Source of the DNA: Lyophyllum atratum
Taxonomy: Eukaryota > Basidiomycota > Agaricomycetes > Agaricales > Lyophyllaceae
Length of the DNA: 64,000 bases
Direction of reading: 5' to 3'
Assembly (NCBI GenBank): GCA_014905825.1
Contig: JACGCN010000035.1
Span: forward strand, 434,001 to 498,000
Of the stretch, positions 36,150 through 46,788 are shown one piece after another. Both the position numbers and the translations under genes were made by a program. The notes under the pieces are model-generated. The model did not search any database. It was given only the letters and a program-made list of their open reading frames with translations, and was not told the DNA's origin. Position 1 is the first letter of the stretch. Each line of letters opens with the position of its first letter.

Positions 36150-37026
36150 CTGAATTCCTTCAATCAATGTGCTAGATGCGGCGGCAAGCGCTATACTCTG
36201 CAACTCTGCCGGATTGACACCTTTGAGTTTTCACCGTCTTGCTTGTCGCACAATTGATCTTGCAGTGCTCCCTCTTCTCTACGACGCCATGGCACGAATA
36301 TCTGCCCTCGAGAACTTCTGCGACTACCCACCCACTACCCACAGCACCAGAGGAGGCTACGCGAAGTCTTGAATCAACATACTACCACATCGAAATATTA
36401 TGTGCGGCGACGCCGGCCATGAAAAATCTTTGTTACAAGCTCCCCGGGGAGCTCGAAAAGCATACCTACTATGTAGGTACCTGATCAGGTAGATGGCGAC
36501 GCATAGCTTCCCCAACAGTCTGAAGACGATGAGCCAAAAGTATGCAAGAAAATTCTAATTCCTGTTAACTCTTCTCACTCTTTGCAAGTTTATCACCCTT
36601 GGCTCACAATATGGTCTGCAGGTGAACGGCTCATCGAAGCCACGGAGAATGCCACGTCATACAACGGCTTGACGCACTGCTGAATCCAGCCGAACCACCT
36701 CTTGAGTTTGACTCGGATGAGGATGACGATCCTCGGATGTGCTATGTGCTGTCATCTTCTTTTGGGCGGAGCTGATTCGACGAGTCGATGAAATCACTTA
36801 TCGCCGGGAGTGCGCCCTTTCCATTGTCAACTACGGCTCCGATATCTCATACTCAAAGTGGAGAGAGAAAGGGAGAGTGGCGGTGCCTGTTGTTTTTGAC
36901 GGCCTTTCTCTGACTTACCCCGCTGCCGCACTGATCAAGACGGAGGGACTCAACAGGACGTCGACAGCAACTTCTACAACCGGGGAACTTATACTCACTA
37001 GTCGCTTGCTAAACACACGTTTATAG
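36150..37026 (+). pseudogene. Decayed gene, possibly F-box-like
   Basis: Several frames look once-coding but do not join: FHRLACRTIDLAVLPLLYDA near 36210-36300, then an acidic stretch LLNPAEPPLEFDSDEDDDP near 36680-36735, then ITYRRECALSIVNYGSD and REKGRVAVPVVFDG at about 36800-36905. They sit in different frames with stops between, and no consistent splice path was found. The first piece resembles the LLYDAMARI region after the F-box in mushroom F-box proteins, but this is weak. Confidence 0.35.
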
Positions 37027-37717
37027 ATTGTATATTTAGCCTCCCCTTGCTCTACCGTCGGTGACTACGTAAGTTCTTAAAGACTTCTCCAGTTCTAGCT
37101 ATACTGAAGCACGCCCCAATTAGGCTTTAGGCATGCTTACCTTGGCTTCGGATGCTGACCCTACAGTCGCCAGCAGCTGGACAAAGGTTCGTCTACTCAA
37201 TGAGTCAAGGCAGTCGCGAGTTCTCTTACTTTTTTCTTTAGATACTCCAATGTTATAAAGAACACGGCAGCACGCGTATATGGCCCTAGACGTACTGATA
37301 TACACTCCCACCTGACCCCTCAACGTCCATTACCGCAGTTTCACGTCTCAAAAGGGTACCCATTGCTACTTCGCTTATCATGGAAAGTCAGCACCTGGAC
37401 AAGGGTGCGGCGATCTCAGAACGACGAGGGTACAGCGATTGAGCATCTACCCGGTTTTCCCTGCTGCGCTGGCTCCTGGAGTTGCTCTTTGTGCGGGGCG
37501 TTGTATCATATGATGAGGATGACATGTTCGGCGTGACACTTTCTACGACGACTCTGCCTAATGGAGGCTCGCCACAAGAAAAACGGGCATCGGTGGATCG
37601 ACGAAGACCATGAGCGCTCTTTGTCACCTACTCGTTCGGTCGGGATACAACGGACTGCGTGGGGTCCGCTATTTCTGGGGAAGGGGACTCATCCCCGTCC
37701 CCATATCGTACTTCGAG
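37027..37717. other. Intergenic region upstream of secreted protein
   Basis: No exon or repeat is supportable here. The right part should contain the promoter of the small secreted protein. Confidence 0.4.
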
Positions 37718-37726
37718 CATAAAAGG
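37718..37726 (+). promoter_or_regulatory. TATA box, small secreted protein
   Basis: CATAAAAGG lies about 50 bases upstream of the ATG at 37773. That spacing would give a short leader. Confidence 0.45.
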
Positions 37727-37772
37727 CTGGGATCCTCTCCTACAGAGGGCATTGAATATTGAATCTCTAGCC

Positions 37773-38306
37773 ATGTTCTTTTCTAAATACCTCGTCCTCT
37801 TCACCGCCATCGTCGTCACTTCTGCTTCTCCTGCGCTCAAGCGCCAGGAAAATGCGGGTCCCCTGTGTCACTATACGATGACCCCTGCCACTTCCCCCGG
37901 GGAGATCGGCCTCGAGGCTGAGATGAATTATGGTAAGTAATACAATTCCATAACTCGCGGTCGCAGCACGTTCCATAGACTCATGAGTCCCATTTCTAGC
38001 TTTAGGCCACGAGTTGGCCGTAGAAACCGGCGCTTCCACCTTCGTACGTCTCGTATCCCTCAATCTATCATTTCCCAACGGTCCGGGGATTTACAAGTTA
38101 CTCATGGATTAATCCAGAACCCTGGTTGCACCGTCGATGGTCCGCAAGATGATGGCACGTACAAAACTGAATGCAGCTTGGCTGCTGAGGGCTTGACTAA
38201 CGCTGAGACTGCCGCGTTGATCGAGACTTGGGCTGGGAAAGTCGTCGAGGGTTCTCCGACTAATGGATTCATTGCGTGGACCATCGACGCAGTTGATTGT
38301 GAATAG
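37773..38306 (+). CDS. Small secreted protein
   Basis: Short extracellular protein of unknown role, possibly an effector-like or cell-wall protein. Begins MFFSKYLVLFTAIVVTSASP, a clear signal peptide, and then an ALKRQ site typical of Kex2-type pro-region cleavage. Exon 2 reads LGHELAVETGASTF and exon 3 GLIQNPGCTVDGPQDDGTYK to FIAWTIDAVDCE, with three Cys in all (one before the first intron, two after it). Exon 1 joins exon 2 at a GTAAGT donor (about 37932). The second intron is less clear: donor GTCTCG near 38045 gives a 50-base intron and keeps frame. The TAA-GLTNAETAALIETWAG part resembles mushroom small secreted proteins I recall. Start chosen at the signal peptide; the frame opens further upstream at 37659. 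Confidence 0.65.
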
Positions 38307-38637
38307 GCGTGAAGGGCGTAACATAGTTGGAGGAATTAACTAGGTGGTGAAGGATGTTGTATACGCAATGGACAAATAACCGTTTTTAGTGACTTAATTC
38401 GAAGGGCTTGAAGGCTGCGACAATGAGTAAATACCTACTCGGCTGTATCATTTTCTTCCCGCAGTCCTCGATCTTGGCACGTCATAGTTCCTCCGATAGA
38501 CCGATGTATACAACATGAATACGAGTAAAACGGTAACTCTCGACTGAGAACAAATAAATATCTGAAGTGCAGGACGGTAGTGGACATCATCACATAAGGA
38601 ATATCACTGCATCAGCGAAACGGATCACTGTTGGCGA
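38307..38637. other. Convergent intergenic region
   Basis: Lies between the stop of the secreted protein (+) and that of the hypothetical protein (-). Nothing recognised. Confidence 0.45.
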
Positions 38638-39665
38638 TCAAGAATATGGGGTATCGACCATATTCGCAAACGGATTGTTGGACTTGAATGGACGGCGTGG
38701 TGAAGCCTGCCCCTGAGATACAGGAGGAGCGGTGAAATGGTTCGGCTGCATAGATGCAGAAGACGGCTCGGACTGCGTCGCCGGGACGCCCCACGGGTAA
38801 TCCTCTTGCACCGCATGTGGATTACGAGTCTGAGGAGGCCGATCATGCGTCCTTCGCAGAGCGGCAGTAACCCTGTCGCGCACCATCTCACCGTCTTGGT
38901 ACTGCGCTGAAGGGGCAGGGTATGTGCGTGGCTGCCTCGTGTGAACGGGTCGGCCAGGTGCTGACTGCACGCGTGTGGGAGCATATCGAGGCTGCGCAAC
39001 TGGAGGTGCCCACGCGTCCTCCTCCTGGCTTTCGTAACTTTCCTCCCGTCCTACTCCGTCGTCGAAGCCCTCCGTCTGGTATGGGTCATACGGAGGCTTA
39101 TGCTGGAGAGCACGCCTATAGTTAGGATTGAGGTTCATGCGCGCTTTTGCTGCCTGCATGAATGGATCTTGAGCTTGAGCTAGGTAGCCGCTTGCAGGCC
39201 GCCTGGACTGCTCTAGATAACACGAGGTGAACAAGGTTTAGCGATTTGTGCATTAAGCTGACGTCCTGCGTACCTTGATCTATGCCCATCGCAAACGCAG
39301 CCCGAGGCCCGTAGTGGTTGTCAAAACGATAGTCATTCTCTGTGGAGGTGTTAGCACTTGTGCATCCGGGGGTGAGTTGGGACGAATGACCTACCAGTAG
39401 AGCCAACCTCCACCGACGAATCATTGTATGAGTCCGTGACGGTTTCGTTCTTCGTGTTGTAAGAGTCGACGTTGTGGGTACTGCCATTATAGATGTTGTG
39501 ACTCCCCGCAATATCTTTGAAGTCGCCGTTGTAGATATTGACATCCGAGGCCTTTTCGAAGAAGGGCATTGGGGCGAGGAGAGGCACTGATGGTGGTCCG
39601 ATAACAACATGGCATTCGGGCGCTTTTTGTGCTTTAAGCTGTGCCTTTGGCGCTGAGGCATACAC
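38638..39665 (-). CDS. Hypothetical protein, disordered C-terminal half
   Basis: Not recognised as a known enzyme. Exon 1 begins MYASAPKAQLKAQK and carries an Asn/Tyr-rich repeat-like stretch (NIYNGDFKDIAGSHNIYNGS, then HNVDSYNTKNETVTDSYND) of the beta-helix-like kind seen in many mushroom proteins. Short exons follow (DYRFDNHYGPRAAFAMGIDQ) and then a long Pro/Gln/Arg-rich exon ending NNPFANMVDTPYS. No signal peptide or membrane segment. The first ATG is uncertain; an earlier exon upstream is possible. Confidence 0.6.
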
Positions 39666-41863
39666 GTTCCATCTGACATGGGAAACGGATCATGAGGCAA
39701 GTACAGCGAACTCTATTGGGTCAGAAATAGACTGGGCAGACCAAAAAAGCAGAAGTTCCTCTATCTTTCTCCTGTCATGACAACTCAACGGTTGAACAAG
39801 CGTCGTTTTTTTAATCCAACTCGACCATGGCCTTGGAGGAGAAAGTAAAGGCAAAACCCGTAGCAACGTTCTTGGCTCCGCGGGAAGAAAAGTGGGAAAA
39901 CGCGAAAACGAGCGACCGCCTTGTGTGATGCGAGGCAGATCGAGGCCAGATATACACAAGGTCGATAAGGATCACATTGAACTTCGAAAACGGACAGGCT
40001 TACGCGTGTGGTGATGTCATCCCTGCTGCTCGCCGACGTCGGCCTTCGTGGTGTTTTCAGCCAGGTTCGAAGCCTGCGTCACTGTTGTCAGCGCAAAAGC
40101 CGTCAAACAGCTGTTTGACACTCCATGTTTGACAAGAGTCGTGGCACTCTAGAGCATGTTAACTTTAGCTTCTTGGCAAGCCAACTTCGAGAGAGGGTAG
40201 CGCACCGTAGCGACCACGTACCCACAGTCCAGTCCTCCTCTCCCACAAGTATTGTGCGAGGAAGGGCGCGACTTTGAGGGGCCAATATGAGGGAGATGGG
40301 GTGTCGGCATAGCTTTGTATATCTTTTGCGCAGGATCGGTCACGGAGAGTGGCACATGAGGGTTGGCGGTAGTTGGCCAGCTTTGGACTGTTCCGTTGTT
40401 TGTGCTGCCTCGTCGCAAGCTGTTACAATAAGCGTCCATTCATTCTTGTGATGTATTAGACCTGCCTCATGTTCTATCAAGTACACGCAAGAGAAAGGGT
40501 GTGAAGCGTTATTCATGAAGTTCTGATCAGCCAGCTGGATAAATAGGTTTCTGTCAGAAATTTTCAATGAAAAGTCTGAGCAATCACAAACCAATAACAA
40601 TACATTACGAGGTACTAGAGTTTTCGCGCCACCGAGTTGCAATAAATCGGCATGTCTTCTGATCTTCAGAATCGGGAGTCGCCCAAAGAATGGTCAATAA
40701 CTATTAGGGGAGATCCTTAATTCACGCAATATGAAAGCAAGTTGACGGATTATTGGCGTTTCGAGTTGATATGTTGAAGTTCGAGTCGAAGTCGCGACTG
40801 GCCTGGGCCAGGCCCAGGTACTCAGCAGACACGTGCGTCTCGCGTCGCGCCAAACAAGTGTAAATTTAATTATGAGATTTTGGCGATGCATGTCATCAGC
40901 TCTCCTCTTTCCTCGACCTGACACGTTCATCTGCCCCGCATTTGAAAAATATGGTCATGCATCTCGTGCATCGACGTCCCGAGCTAAACCGTTAACGAAA
41001 AGGCTTCCGGATCCTCCTAATCACCTGCTACTCTGCCCAAATGGCCCAGTCCGATGATCACGGCACCGACGCACATCATGATGACAAAGGAGTGTTAAAG
41101 CAATTTGCAGCTTATCTCGTGGATAAGATAGCGTCTGCCGACGCCGGGAAACGTGCATGGACCCCTGCTTGAAGCCATATCAAACAAGGATCAATTAAGC
41201 AAAGAGAGATGCATGTGGACGGGCTGGGTCGTCTCGCGATGTTGACAAGGACATCGAAAGCAACGGCTTCCATCTCCATCGGCCTGCTCTGACGTCGCAG
41301 TGACGCTTAGGAACGGTTGTAACTTATCTTGATGCGCAATCACTACTGTCAGTCACAAACTCCACCTCGGATCACTAACTTACAATTGGAGGTAATCAAC
41401 TAACTCCCCGCTTTTCTTGTCAGATGAACTGGAATTCGTCTCCTGAAAAGCGCAAAGAGTAAAGTTATCGAGGAGAGTGCGCGGGAGAAGCCCGTCGATA
41501 GCTATAGGCTAAGCAAGGGTCGATACTTATCAACGGGCTGCTCGGACTGTAACACTGGCGGCATTCAGGATTCAAACCATCAAATGTTTGATCACTGGTT
41601 GGCTCATCTAAACCCCCGTTATGGCAGGTCATGGCACTGCCCCCCCAACTCTGCACTTGACGACACTGCGGCAACCCCTAGCGCCGAGGTGATGGGAAGC
41701 TCCTACATAAACCTCCTACCCCCCGTCCCCGTTCTGATCCCCCACTTCTCAGCTGGTCTGGAAAGGTTGCCCACAGCAGTGCGTTGATCGCCCAAGCTCT
41801 CCCGCATATCCATCCAACAACAAACGCAACAACTCATTCCATCTAATTACACACACTCCAATC
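39666..41863. other. Long intergenic region
   Basis: About 2.2 kb with no recognised gene. A short frame at 41041-41172 (MAQSDDHGTDAHHDDKG) is too small to call. The last 150 bases before 41864 are pyrimidine-rich and then CAA-rich, as in leaders of strongly expressed fungal genes; TACATAAACC near 41704 may be a TATA-type element. Confidence 0.45.
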
Positions 41864-42733
41864 ATGAAGTTCACTCACCCCATCGTCCTGGCGGCTTCGC
41901 TCGTCCTCGCTTCCACCTCCCTCGCTCTCCCCGTGAGCGAGAAATTCGAGATCGACATGCGCTCGGTGGAGCTCCCAGCCGGAGTACTCGCCCGCGCCGG
42001 CCTCATCATGGAGCGCGCGCCCAGCGTCTTCAAAGCCGCCGCCAGCTTCGTGCCCTTCAGCAAGCGCTCCGACATTGAACTCGACCTCGACGCGCGCTCC
42101 ATCGTCGACTACGACGAGCTCCATTACACACGGTCCTTCGAAGATGACGAGCTCTTCGCGCGCGAGTACGACGTCGACGCACAAGTCGTCGAGCGCTCCA
42201 TCTTCGGCAAAATCTTCAAGGGCGTCAAGAGTATCTTCGGATTCAGGAGGGACGAGTCCTCGAGCCTTCACGCACGCTCTAGCGAGGAGATTGCTGAGCG
42301 TTCCATCTTTGGCAAGATCTTCAAGGGTGTGAAGAGTATCTTCGGATTCAGGAGGGACGAGTCTTCCTCGAGCCTCCACGCACGTTCGGCGGAGGAGCTC
42401 ATGGAGCGCTCCATATTCGGCAAGATCTTTGGAGGTGTGAAGAAGTTGTTCGGGTTCAGGAGGGACGAGTCCTCGTCGTCGAGCCTTCACGCACGTTCGG
42501 CGGAGGAGCTCGTGGAGCGCTCCATCTTCGGCAAGATCTTCAAGGGCGTCAAGAGTATCTTCGGCTTCAGGAGGGACGCGTCTTCCTCGAGCGTGGCCGC
42601 CCGTTCGGAAGGGGAGGAACTCTCTGCGCGCATGGAGGACGAGGAGCTGTTCGAGCGCTTCGATGAGGAGGAGCTGTTCGAGCGCGCAGTGGAGGAGGAG
42701 CTTTATGAGCGTGATTTCGAGGTCGAGTACTGA
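41864..42733 (+). CDS. Secreted repeat precursor of cationic amphipathic peptides
   Basis: A 289-residue intronless frame with a signal peptide (MKFTHPIVLAASLVLASTSL, cut near residue 22). Residues 112-127, 147-162, 183-198 and 220-235 hold four copies of a 16-residue core. Three are identical (SIFGKIFKGVKSIFGF); copy 3 has three changes and keeps charge +3. Each core is preceded by Glu-Arg and followed by Arg-Arg, then D-E/A, 3-5 Ser, an AR site and an acidic SxEE segment. This matches Kex2-processed repeat precursors (KEPs), where acidic spacers offset basic peptides. The core's 3-4 spacing of Ile/Phe/Val and Lys predicts an amphipathic helix. The C-terminus repeats acidic ELFER-type units. 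Codons favour C in third positions, suggesting high expression. A role as membrane-active, signalling or surface (repellent-like) peptide is inference. Confidence 0.8.
   Translation: MKFTHPIVLAASLVLASTSLALPVSEKFEIDMRSVELPAGVLARAGLIMERAPSVFKAAASFVPFSKRSDIELDLDARSIVDYDELHYTRSFEDDELFAREYDVDAQVVERSIFGKIFKGVKSIFGFRRDESSSLHARSSEEIAERSIFGKIFKGVKSIFGFRRDESSSSLHARSAEELMERSIFGKIFGGVKKLFGFRRDESSSSSLHARSAEELVERSIFGKIFKGVKSIFGFRRDASSSSVAARSEGEELSARMEDEELFERFDEEELFERAVEEELYERDFEVEY
42197..42568 (+). repeat. Four in-frame peptide cassettes (105-111 bp spacing)
   Basis: Core starts at 42197, 42302, 42410 and 42521 (spacing 35, 36 and 37 codons). The unit is core-RR-D[E/A]-Ser run-xxAR-SxEE-xx-ER. The Ser run is 3, 4, 5 and 4 residues, which explains the spacing differences. 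Confidence 0.9.
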
Positions 42734-44807
42734 ACGATCGCGTATATGTATGTCCCCACTACTGCTCCCTTGATTCCACCTAGCTCACGGACATCGTCGG
42801 TCATGCAGCACTCCGTCGATTACCGTGCACGCGAAGCCGATCATCACCACACTCGTTTCTCGCTTCGAGTTCGGTTTTTTCTTTTGGGTGTTGTAATTAG
42901 ATAACGCGATATGTGGAGGAAGTTTGCAGCTTTGACGCTCTGGAGGGAGACCCACCACTGAAAGTGTAACAGCCATCGGATCGAATAGATCTTCAAGGCG
43001 GCGGTGTAACGTGTTGATGGTGTACTACCACTGTAACATGTATAACAAATTCTTTTCCATCACGACCCTGCGCCGCCGAGTGATATCGATGATGGATGTG
43101 AGACACGTCCGTGACGTCGATTCCCTATGCATGACCGTGATGGCCGACCTGTATCGAAGGATATATACGCGTTCTTGGACCATGCCGGTAATATACTACC
43201 ACGCAGGGTGACGCCTCGGTACTGAGTACTGAGCTCTGAGTTCTGATCTGGTTTCTTGGTTTTTCTCCGAGTCTGATGCGTGCATATAAGCCAAGTCCGA
43301 CTAACTTATACATTTCGATGCTAACTTCCTCCATCTTTCATGGAATGCGATCAGGTCGCTAAGATTCGCGAAACAGTCCCACTTTGGTACCTCCTTGCCG
43401 CACGGACGTCCGAGTCTAGACACAACAACTTGACTTGGCCGCCAAGTATGGAACGCGCGTGCTCCGTCGCAGGGCCATACGCTGAACGAACAAGCCGCCC
43501 CACTGTAGGCTCTCGCCATGGCAGGCCAGTTTGTGTCGATGAATTCGCGTTGCGCGCGGTATACCTACTACACCCATTTGGACGTGAGGACGCCCCTCGA
43601 GCGGTGGTGCTTGGAATGTTTACATCGACGATTGCTACCGAGCCCAAAGCAAAGACGCAAAGCTTCTATTTGACCTTCTAGTCTTTTATGAGTAGATCTG
43701 CGGACTCGTTACATCATGTCTTTCTGTCTGCGATGCCAGACTGACAGCGATCCATCCAGGAGCGAGAACGCGGTACTCAGGAGGTGCGACTCGGAGAGTG
43801 TAGCACCAGCACTACGGGCCTGCTGATGTTGGGTACTCTGACCATATCTCACTGAGGGAGAGTGCTAGGGGTGAAGAAGAAGAGAGAGAGAGACAGAGAA
43901 GCCAGCTTGAGGCACATATTGCCATGTCATAATTCATGAGCATGGTTTCTCGGGGGCTGCTCCTGATAATGTGGTAAACGTACCCGCGTACCAGTGTCTC
44001 AAGGCCCCGGCCGACGAGTGAAAACGCGGTGGGCGCTGAGAGGTCATATGCCGAGACAGGATACGATGGCCATGGGGTCGCGGAAGAGTGGTCACATGGG
44101 AGAAGCAGACCATTTAGATTTAGCCATCCTGACTAGCAGCGATAAGGGTTGTAGATGAGTACTGGCGATTCGCCGGGATGTACAGGATAGCACGACATAC
44201 CCATAGAACGCCACTGATATCATTACTGAGAAATTGCTGGGGCAGGGTCGAGAGATGAGGCGATACTCACTGTACATAATGCGGAAGAGCCACTGGGACT
44301 ACGGGCAGGTAGACCCAGGAGCGGGGGCCTGAGCAGACGTACGTGTGAGAGTTCCTGTTCGTGTCCAAGCTTGTCGGTCCTTGTACAGCGTCGAGTCCAA
44401 GAGCAGCAGACACATCTTCCCGTTCGGGAATAGAGCCGTCGGAGGCCACGAGCGCTCGGAGCGGAACACAGTACGTGTTTTGTGTCTGGGAAACTACTAT
44501 AAGGCTGCGGTGCATCCTCTTTGACCTTGACCTTGACTGATTAAGCCGCCAGAATACCGAGGAGGAGATAGAGTGCGAGGAGAGGTATGACGGGCTGGAA
44601 CTTGAAGGTCAGTTTGTCAGTGACAATACCAGTACGCGATCAGTCAACGGTATGGGAAGAGACTCGAGGGGGTTCATGGTGCACGAGACGGATGCATCAA
44701 GGATCCGAAAATAGCTCTAAATTCTCGTAGTAGGGCATGCACGGGTATATTCCAGCACCCCGCTATCCACAATCCAAGGCATACACGAAACGACCCAACC
44801 TCGCCAC
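42734..44807. other. Intergenic region with a possible gene relic
   Basis: About 2 kb with no intact gene. On the minus strand near 44600-44545 a short stretch reads FQPVIPLLALYLLLGILAA and then a stop, like a membrane segment, with ATG-led MNPLESLPIP just upstream. It may be the decayed 5' end of a membrane-anchored enzyme. A GA-rich simple run lies near 43875-43905. Confidence 0.35.
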
Positions 44808-46067
44808 CTACACCCGCCTCATGCTCAAACGCACCATCCACACGAACCACACGACAAGAAGCAGCAAATTCGACTTGGGCAACATCATCGCCGAGTTCCC
44901 TTGGCTCGACGAGGAGGGTGGTGATGTAGGGGCGGAAGAGCCGTTCACCTGGCGGGGCGCATACACCGATGGCACCGTCACGACGATGCTATCCAGATCT
45001 ACCAACCAACCAACCCCTCAGCACCACGACACCCCACACTGCGCAAAGACACACTTACCGAAGAACGACCGATTCACCCCCGCAACATTCTCAATCCTCA
45101 GCGTATGCACCCCCCCATCAAGGTTCGACCCAAAGTACTCCAGCGTCGGCTTCTGCTGCTCACACGTCCCACCGAACGCCCCGCCGCACCCCGAGATCCC
45201 GGAGTACATTTCCGCGGTGCGGTTGTCGAGGGTGACGCGGTATAGCCCGTGGTCGTTCTTTTTGTCGCCGAAGACGTATATGGCGGTGCCTGGGGGTGCA
45301 TCGACTTAGTAAGGGAAAGGAAGGGGGGAGGGGGAGGGGGGGAACGCACCGTGGAAGGAGAGGGAGACGGAGGCTTTGTCCTGGTTGGTATATGCCGAGC
45401 CGCCCCCGCTGAAGTTCGACGACTTGTTCGAGTCCCACTCTCCCGAATAGGTGAGCGCGGGGTTATCCTCCTCGTACGTCGTATTCTTCACCGTAGCCCT
45501 AAGTACACAAAGTCATCAGGACTCTCCGGACACCCAAAACCCAGAAGCATTCTGCATACCCAGCAGGCGCAAGCTGCACCGTCGTCTGCAGGTAATCGAA
45601 GAACAGCGCGTTCCCGCCTTTGTCGCCTTCTTTCGCGCCGAGGTTGAGGAGGGTGAGAGTGTGGGGGGCGTATGTGAGGTTGCTGGCGGCATAGAGGAGG
45701 GAGGGGCCGGAGGCGTTGGTGGGTGCGTACGCGCTGGACGTGGTCGTTGTCGAGTCGAGCTGGACTTCGTACGAGCCGTACCCGGGGCCTGAGTGTCCGT
45801 ATATGTATAGAGCTGGGCCTGTTGACGCGTTCAGAGAAACGGTGTGTACATGGTTGAGTGGGGAGGATACGCACCGGTGAAGTTGAACGTCACAGACGCG
45901 CCTATGGCGTCGGTTTGGTGGTAGGTTCCCATCCACCATGGCGTGGTGCTCGGGTCGAATGATGGGCTGGAGGGGTCGGGGGTTTGCCAGAGTGATTGGT
46001 CGGGGTAGGAGAGGACGCTGTCGAAGTCGTCGACGGTTACGTTTGTGTTTACGGCTGAGGTGTCCAT
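44808..46067 (-). CDS. GPI- or membrane-anchored surface protein, two beta domains
   Basis: A mushroom-type cell-surface protein of unknown function. Two related beta-rich modules can be seen. The first reads FDSVLSYPDQSLWQ, GASVTFNFTGPALYIYGHSG and LTLLNLGAKEGDKGG. The second reads NPALTYSGEWDSNKSSNFSG, VSLSFHGTAIYVFGDKK, RVTLDNRTAEMYSGISGC and HTLRIENVAG. A Ser/Pro linker (GSSAPTSPPSSSS) and a hydrophobic segment (NLLLLVVWFVWMV) with basic tail end the protein. Many N-glycosylation sites. No signal peptide is seen at the chosen Met (46067); the upstream frame runs into a local duplication, so the true 5' exon may be lost or displaced. Confidence 0.65.
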
Positions 46068-46120
46068 GTTGATTCTGATACTATTGATTGCGGGGTCCTT
46101 GGGAGGAGCTTGTACCAGTA

Positions 46121-46545
46121 AGGTTGGCGGGAAGGCCGTGGACAAAACGTCGCACGTTGCACAGGCCATCATTTGATCGTCTGCATCTTATCTTCCAACT
46201 GTCATCACTTCGTGCTGAATTCACTACAATACTCGCGATCTTCACTACCTTACATGCCAGCCTAGCAAGCTCTTGTATCTTATCTGCAGCTATTGAAGCA
46301 CATATCGAGAGAAGTACGTTCATCTACGCATACTAAGGTTGGCGGGAAGGCCGTGGACAAAACGTCGCACGTTGCACAGGCCATCATTTGATCGTCTGCA
46401 TCTTATCTTCCAACTGTCATCACTTCGTGCTGAATTCACTACAATACTCGCGATCTTCACTACCTTACATGCCAGCCTAGCAAGCTCTTGTATCTTATCT
46501 GCAGCTATTGAAGCACATATCGAGAGAAGTACGTTCATCTACGCA
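46121..46545. repeat. Tandem duplication, period 215 bp
   Basis: 46121-46330 and 46336-46545 are near-identical direct copies beginning AGGTTGGCGGGAAGGCCGTG, separated by TACTA. The second copy ends just before the left target duplication of the 11-kb transposon. A diverged third copy of the first ~100 bases lies inverted at about 59440-59537. Confidence 0.9.
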
Positions 46546-46555
46546 ACATAGCAGT

Positions 46556-46667
46556 ATGGCAACAGGGACTGACCAGCTCCCTAACCGACGTGCCGAGCCG
46601 TAATTTGAGCTCCGCCATCAACCAAACAAATCCACGACTCAGGACCCCGGATGTATCAATCTAATCT
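46556..46667 (+). repeat. Left terminal inverted repeat of the 11-kb element
   Basis: Starts ATGGCAACAGGGACTGACCA and ends CAATCTAATCT. Matches the complement of 57448-57559 over the full 112 bases with mismatches clustered in one 14-base window. Confidence 0.93.
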
Positions 46668-46788
46668 GCTGATCAGTCAGCCATCCCGGCCAATTCAATC
46701 GCTCAGTCAGCTACTTGAAATTTATTTTGTATTTATTGCTCCTCACAATGACATCCCCTTGTGTCTGCTCATCTCATCTGCTACTGCC

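Noticed and set aside
40040..40090. tRNA-like T-arm (CAGG TTCGAAG CCTG)
   Set aside because: The stem-loop fits a T-arm, but no D-arm, anticodon arm or matching acceptor stem could be drawn upstream.
41041..41172. Short frame starting MAQSDDHGTDAHHDDKG
   Set aside because: 44 codons, no clear introns to extend it, no homologue known to me and no promoter signal; not strong enough to call.
41843..42490. 215-codon minus-strand frame opposite the peptide precursor
   Set aside because: It is a mirror of the repeat-rich plus-strand gene, created by its codon bias; the plus-strand frame has the signal peptide and cassette logic.
41864..42733. Dikaritin/ustiloxin-type cyclic RiPP precursor
   Set aside because: No UstYa/DUF3328-like oxidase or other modifying enzyme lies nearby, and the cores lack the Tyr-containing short motif; a linear peptide is more likely.
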